Source: JAHHLP01 sp041609895 (GTDB lineage: Bacteria; Bacteroidota; Rhodothermia; Rhodothermales; JABDKH01). From it: a DNA stretch of 9,143 bases. Below are positions 6,243 to 9,143 of this stretch, piece by piece. Location: assembly GCA_041609895.1 (NCBI GenBank), contig JBFIPX010000133.1, forward strand, positions 1 through 9,143, written 5' to 3'. Under the pieces are notes generated by a model, which was not told the DNA's origin, made no database searches, and worked only from the letters and a program-made list of their open reading frames with translations. Made by a program: the position numbers and the translations under genes. Positions within the stretch are counted from its first letter, which is position 1; each line of letters opens with the position of its first letter.

Positions 6243-7262
6243 ATGACACGTGCAGTTACTGTATTTGCCGCGCTATTAGTAATCGTTTCAACTTCGCGCG
6301 CCCAAGATCTGAACAGCAACCTGGCGTCGGTCACGGACGAATATTCCAGACTGTACGTAGCGCCATTGATAGATGCGTACGGAGCCAACATCAACGCGGG
6401 CCTTTTCCATACCGCCAAGATCGGTGGGGGACTTATTCCGAAAGTAGACCTGTATCTCGGCGTCAAGGTGTTCGGCGCGATGTTGCCCGCCGATCGATCG
6501 CTGTCGCTGTCGTACGAGACCGAAGAGATTTACACGGCGCCGAATGGGCAGCGATATGTCGTTCCGGTCACTTTTGACATCCAGGGTGCACCTACCGTAT
6601 TCGGCGAGACCGAGGCTGGTGAAGCATCCGCGGCCATCAACGAGACCGTGGACGCAGGGCCGGATGGCACGATGGGCACGGCTGATGACATCGTTATCAA
6701 CGACGTCCTCTCGATGCCGCTGCTTCCCGGGTTGGTAAACACGCCGGTGGCTCCACTGCTCGTGCCGCAAGTCGGCATCGGTTCCTTCATGGGCACGGAT
6801 GTGATCGTCCGTTACCTGCCGACGCTGCAGACCGACAGTTATGGTTCAATTTCGTTCCGGGGCGCCGGCATGCGGCACAGCATCAGCCAGTACATTCCGC
6901 TGTTCCCTGCAGACATATCCGCGCAATTGGTATACCAGAGGTTGTCGATTACAGACGAACTCGATCAGCAGACGTTGTTGGCGAAAGCGTTTGCGGCGAA
7001 CGTAGCGATTTCGAAATCCTTCGCCGTGATCACTTTGTATGGTGGTTTACAGGCAGAGAAGACCACCGTGAGCGTCGATTACGAGTTCGACACGGGTGAG
7101 CCAGAGTTGGGCGTTCAGACGATCTCGTTCTCTCAACAGGCGCAGAACCGGTTCAGGATGATCGCCGGCCTCAGCTTCACCCCTGGCCCAATCCAGCTGA
7201 ATGTAGACTACGCTGTCGGATCCCTGAATACGGTGTCGGCGGGACTCGGCATCGTTCTGTAG
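6243..7262 (+). CDS. DUF6588-like exported beta-rich outer-membrane protein
   Basis: This 339-residue protein has a clear signal peptide (residues 1-20, hydrophobic core then STSRAQ, likely cleaved before Gln21). The mature part resembles the DUF6588 family of Bacteroidota exported proteins: a YVAPLIDAYGANINAGLFHTA segment early on, a PKVDLYLGVKVFGAM strand, GVGSF-like turns, and a C-terminus of alternating polar/nonpolar strands ending GLGIVL. This suggests a beta-barrel in the outer membrane. Residues about 137-149 (DAGPDGTMGTADD) form an Asp/Gly-rich loop like those that bind calcium in extracellular proteins. The start at ATG 6243 has no Shine-Dalgarno sequence close by; instead a 10-bp inverted repeat lies 8 nt upstream. 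Its stop directly abuts the stop of the convergent ligase gene. The family name is recalled from sequence similarity and not checked; the biochemical role is unknown. Confidence 0.75.
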   Translation: MTRAVTVFAALLVIVSTSRAQDLNSNLASVTDEYSRLYVAPLIDAYGANINAGLFHTAKIGGGLIPKVDLYLGVKVFGAMLPADRSLSLSYETEEIYTAPNGQRYVVPVTFDIQGAPTVFGETEAGEASAAINETVDAGPDGTMGTADDIVINDVLSMPLLPGLVNTPVAPLLVPQVGIGSFMGTDVIVRYLPTLQTDSYGSISFRGAGMRHSISQYIPLFPADISAQLVYQRLSITDELDQQTLLAKAFAANVAISKSFAVITLYGGLQAEKTTVSVDYEFDTGEPELGVQTISFSQQAQNRFRMIAGLSFTPGPIQLNVDYAVGSLNTVSAGLGIVL

Positions 7263-9137
7263 TCAGCTGGCTGCTTTGATGGCCTCGATGGTCTTGGGAT
7301 CCTCAAGACTCGACAGGTCTCCCGGATCTTTCCCGAGATAGGCAGCTTTGATGACGCGGCGCATGACTTTGGCATTGCGCGTCTTCGGCAAAGCGGTCGT
7401 GAAGCGGATCTCTTTCGGCTTGAGCGGTTTGCCGAGGGCTTTCGTGACGAGGTCCACCAGTTCCTCGCGCAGTCCTTCATCGGGTACTGTGTGATGTCCC
7501 GGAACGCAGAACGCTACCAGCGTTTCACCCTTCAAGTCGTCGGGGACGCCGATGGCAGCACTCTCGGCTACTCCCGGATGCGCATTGAGGATGGACTCTA
7601 CTTCGGCCGGGCCAAGGCGCTTGCCCGCCACTTTGATGGTGTCGTCGCTCCGTCCGAGGATGTACCAGAGCCCGTCATCATCAATCGCGGCAAAATCACC
7701 GTGCATCCATAAGCCGGGGTGCTTACTCCAGTACGTCTGTAGGTAACGCTCGCGATCGTTCCAGAACCCACGCGTCATGCCTATCCACGGCTTTCTAATA
7801 ACCAGTTCACCAACGGCTCCACGTACCGGCGCCATGCTTTCATCCACGACGTCGGCGTCCATGCCGATGACTGGCCCGGAAAACGCGCATGGCTTTAGAG
7901 GCTTGAAGAAGTTGCCGCACAGTATCCCGCCACTGATCTCGGTTCCACCTGAGTAGTTGAGAATGGGCTTGGAAGACTCAAGTACGTTCTTGAAGAGCCA
8001 GGTCCACGATTCTGGATCCCACGGACTTCCAGTTGAGCCCGCCGCCCGAAGCGCCGATACGTCGTGCTTGCGAATCGGCTCGGCTCCATTTGGCTTCAGT
8101 GCCCGCACCAGAACGGGAGACAAACCCAGGTGAGTCACGTGATGCGCTTCGACGAGCGACCAGAGTCTGTCTACCCCGGGGTAATCGGGAGCTCCGTCAT
8201 ATATCATCATGGATGCGCCATTGATCAAGGCACCGAATACGAGCCAGGGTCCCATCATCCAACCCATGTCACTCATCCAGTACATGGTTTCACCGCGCTT
8301 CAGGTCCATGCTATGGCGCATATCCTGAGCAGCCTTGATGGGAAAGCCGCAATGCGTGTGGACAGCGCCTTTTGGTCGTCCTGTCGTGCCGCTCGTATAG
8401 ATGATCATCACGACCTCTTCCGCATCGGTCCTAGCAGTGGGCGCCTCGGCAGGCTGATCCGCCACTGCGTCGTGCCACCAGCGGTCGCGACCTTCTATTA
8501 AGGGGACTTCGTCTGCCCGGGTTCGACGAAGCACAACAACGTTCTCGACCGTCGGGACGGCCTCCAGGGCTTGATCGGCAACACGCTTCATTTCGATGCG
8601 CTTTCCACGGCGGAAGAATCCGTCGGCCGTGAAGAGTGCACGGGCACCGGCGTCGTTGAGACGCGTCGAGATCGCCTCCGCACCGTATCCGCTGAATAAA
8701 GGAAGGATGACGCCGCCAATCTTGGCGATGGCAAGGAACGCTATAATCACCTCGGGCACCATCGGCATGTACAATCCGACGGCGTCGCCTCGACCGATTC
8801 CGAGCTGGGAAAGCGCTTGGGCGCACCGGCAAACCTCCTCGTTAAGCTCCCGGAAGGTCATTGTGCCGGATGCACCCTCTTCAAGCTCCCAGCGGAGCGC
8901 CGGCGTATCCGCGACGTCCGTTTCGAGCCACTTGTCGAGGCAGTTGTGTACGATGTTCATCTTCCCGTTCGTACACCACTTCGGAAACTCCGGACCGTCG
9001 CGAAGATCAACGACCTGCTCGTAGTCCTCATAGAACTCGATCTCGAGGTCGGCGAGCGCCTCCTTCCAGAACCATTCTATATCCGAGACGGACCGCTCGT
9101 ACAGCTCATCGTAGGACGAGATGTTGAGCTTTGTCAT
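7263..9137 (-). CDS. AMP-forming acyl-CoA synthetase, acetyl-CoA synthetase-like
   Basis: This 624-residue ligase of the ANL superfamily would activate a carboxylic acid with ATP to an acyl-adenylate and pass it to CoA. Residues about 15-75 resemble the ACAS_N extension of acetyl-CoA synthetases. The AMP-binding domain has the P-loop YTSGTTGRPKG (247-257), MGWMMGPW (291-298), the adenine-site NYSGGTE (394-400) and HGD (479-481). The hinge GRSDD (495-499) leads into the mobile C-terminal domain, which ends in PKTRNAKVMRR; Lys590 matches the catalytic, often acetylated lysine. Acetyl-CoA synthetase proper has a WWQTETG motif whose Trp closes the pocket around acetate. Here the segment reads NYSGGTE, more like acetoacetyl-CoA synthetase, so a larger acid may be the substrate. 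Only 6 bases upstream of the ATG are in the window, so the promoter is not visible. It is cytoplasmic, with no signal peptide. Confidence 0.85.
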   Translation of the reverse strand: MTKLNISSYDELYERSVSDIEWFWKEALADLEIEFYEDYEQVVDLRDGPEFPKWCTNGKMNIVHNCLDKWLETDVADTPALRWELEEGASGTMTFRELNEEVCRCAQALSQLGIGRGDAVGLYMPMVPEVIIAFLAIAKIGGVILPLFSGYGAEAISTRLNDAGARALFTADGFFRRGKRIEMKRVADQALEAVPTVENVVVLRRTRADEVPLIEGRDRWWHDAVADQPAEAPTARTDAEEVVMIIYTSGTTGRPKGAVHTHCGFPIKAAQDMRHSMDLKRGETMYWMSDMGWMMGPWLVFGALINGASMMIYDGAPDYPGVDRLWSLVEAHHVTHLGLSPVLVRALKPNGAEPIRKHDVSALRAAGSTGSPWDPESWTWLFKNVLESSKPILNYSGGTEISGGILCGNFFKPLKPCAFSGPVIGMDADVVDESMAPVRGAVGELVIRKPWIGMTRGFWNDRERYLQTYWSKHPGLWMHGDFAAIDDDGLWYILGRSDDTIKVAGKRLGPAEVESILNAHPGVAESAAIGVPDDLKGETLVAFCVPGHHTVPDEGLREELVDLVTKALGKPLKPKEIRFTTALPKTRNAKVMRRVIKAAYLGKDPGDLSSLEDPKTIEAIKAAS

Positions 9138-9143
9138 GAATGA

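Noticed and set aside
5962..6249. 95-codon open frame on the minus strand across the divergent spacer
   Set aside because: It shows no recognisable protein signature, overlaps the DUF6588-like start and the inverted repeat, and is easily expected by chance at this GC content.
1..9143. Defence system, prophage, insertion sequence or CRISPR array
   Set aside because: No transposase, integrase, phage structural gene, terminal repeats or regularly spaced repeats are visible; all long frames are explained by metabolic, regulatory or envelope genes.

Overview
The window looks like ordinary chromosomal DNA from a member of the Bacteroidota/Rhodothermota (FCB) side of the bacteria, with moderately high GC. 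This rests on gene content: a GbsR/MarR-like regulator of the Bacteroidota type, an exported protein with a carboxypeptidase-like regulatory domain, and an outer-membrane protein resembling DUF6588. Most starts also lack a Shine-Dalgarno sequence, which is common in that group. No species can be named, and I see no transposon, CRISPR array, rRNA or tRNA.

Layout. At the left edge (1-123, minus) lies the N-terminus of an S-adenosylmethionine hydroxide adenosyltransferase (DUF62 family); it runs out of the window. A 206-bp divergent spacer (124-329) with several palindromes separates it from a plus-strand run of four tightly packed genes (330-4760): a GbsR-like winged-helix regulator, a YraN-family (UPF0102) nuclease-fold protein, a KSTD-like FAD-binding dehydrogenase, and an acetolactate-synthase-like thiamine-diphosphate (ThDP) enzyme. 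Their junctions are an 8-bp overlap, a 12-bp gap and a 1-bp stop/start overlap, so they are probably cotranscribed. The last two are likely coupled in translation and may act in one unassigned pathway on keto, diketo or enone acids.

Convergent to this run, on the minus strand, is an exported protein with a CarboxypepD_reg-like domain (4798-5913). A 329-bp divergent spacer (5914-6242) follows, holding a perfect 10-bp inverted repeat just before the next start. Then come a DUF6588-like exported beta-rich protein (6243-7262, plus) and a convergent acetyl-CoA-synthetase-like ligase (7263-9137, minus). The stop codons of these two touch with no base between them.

No defence system or obvious novel machine is visible. 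The most interesting points are the regulator/FAD-dehydrogenase/ThDP-enzyme operon of unknown substrate, the strong inverted repeat before the DUF6588-like gene, the altered metal-binding motif of the ThDP enzyme, and the apparently open acyl pocket of the ligase.
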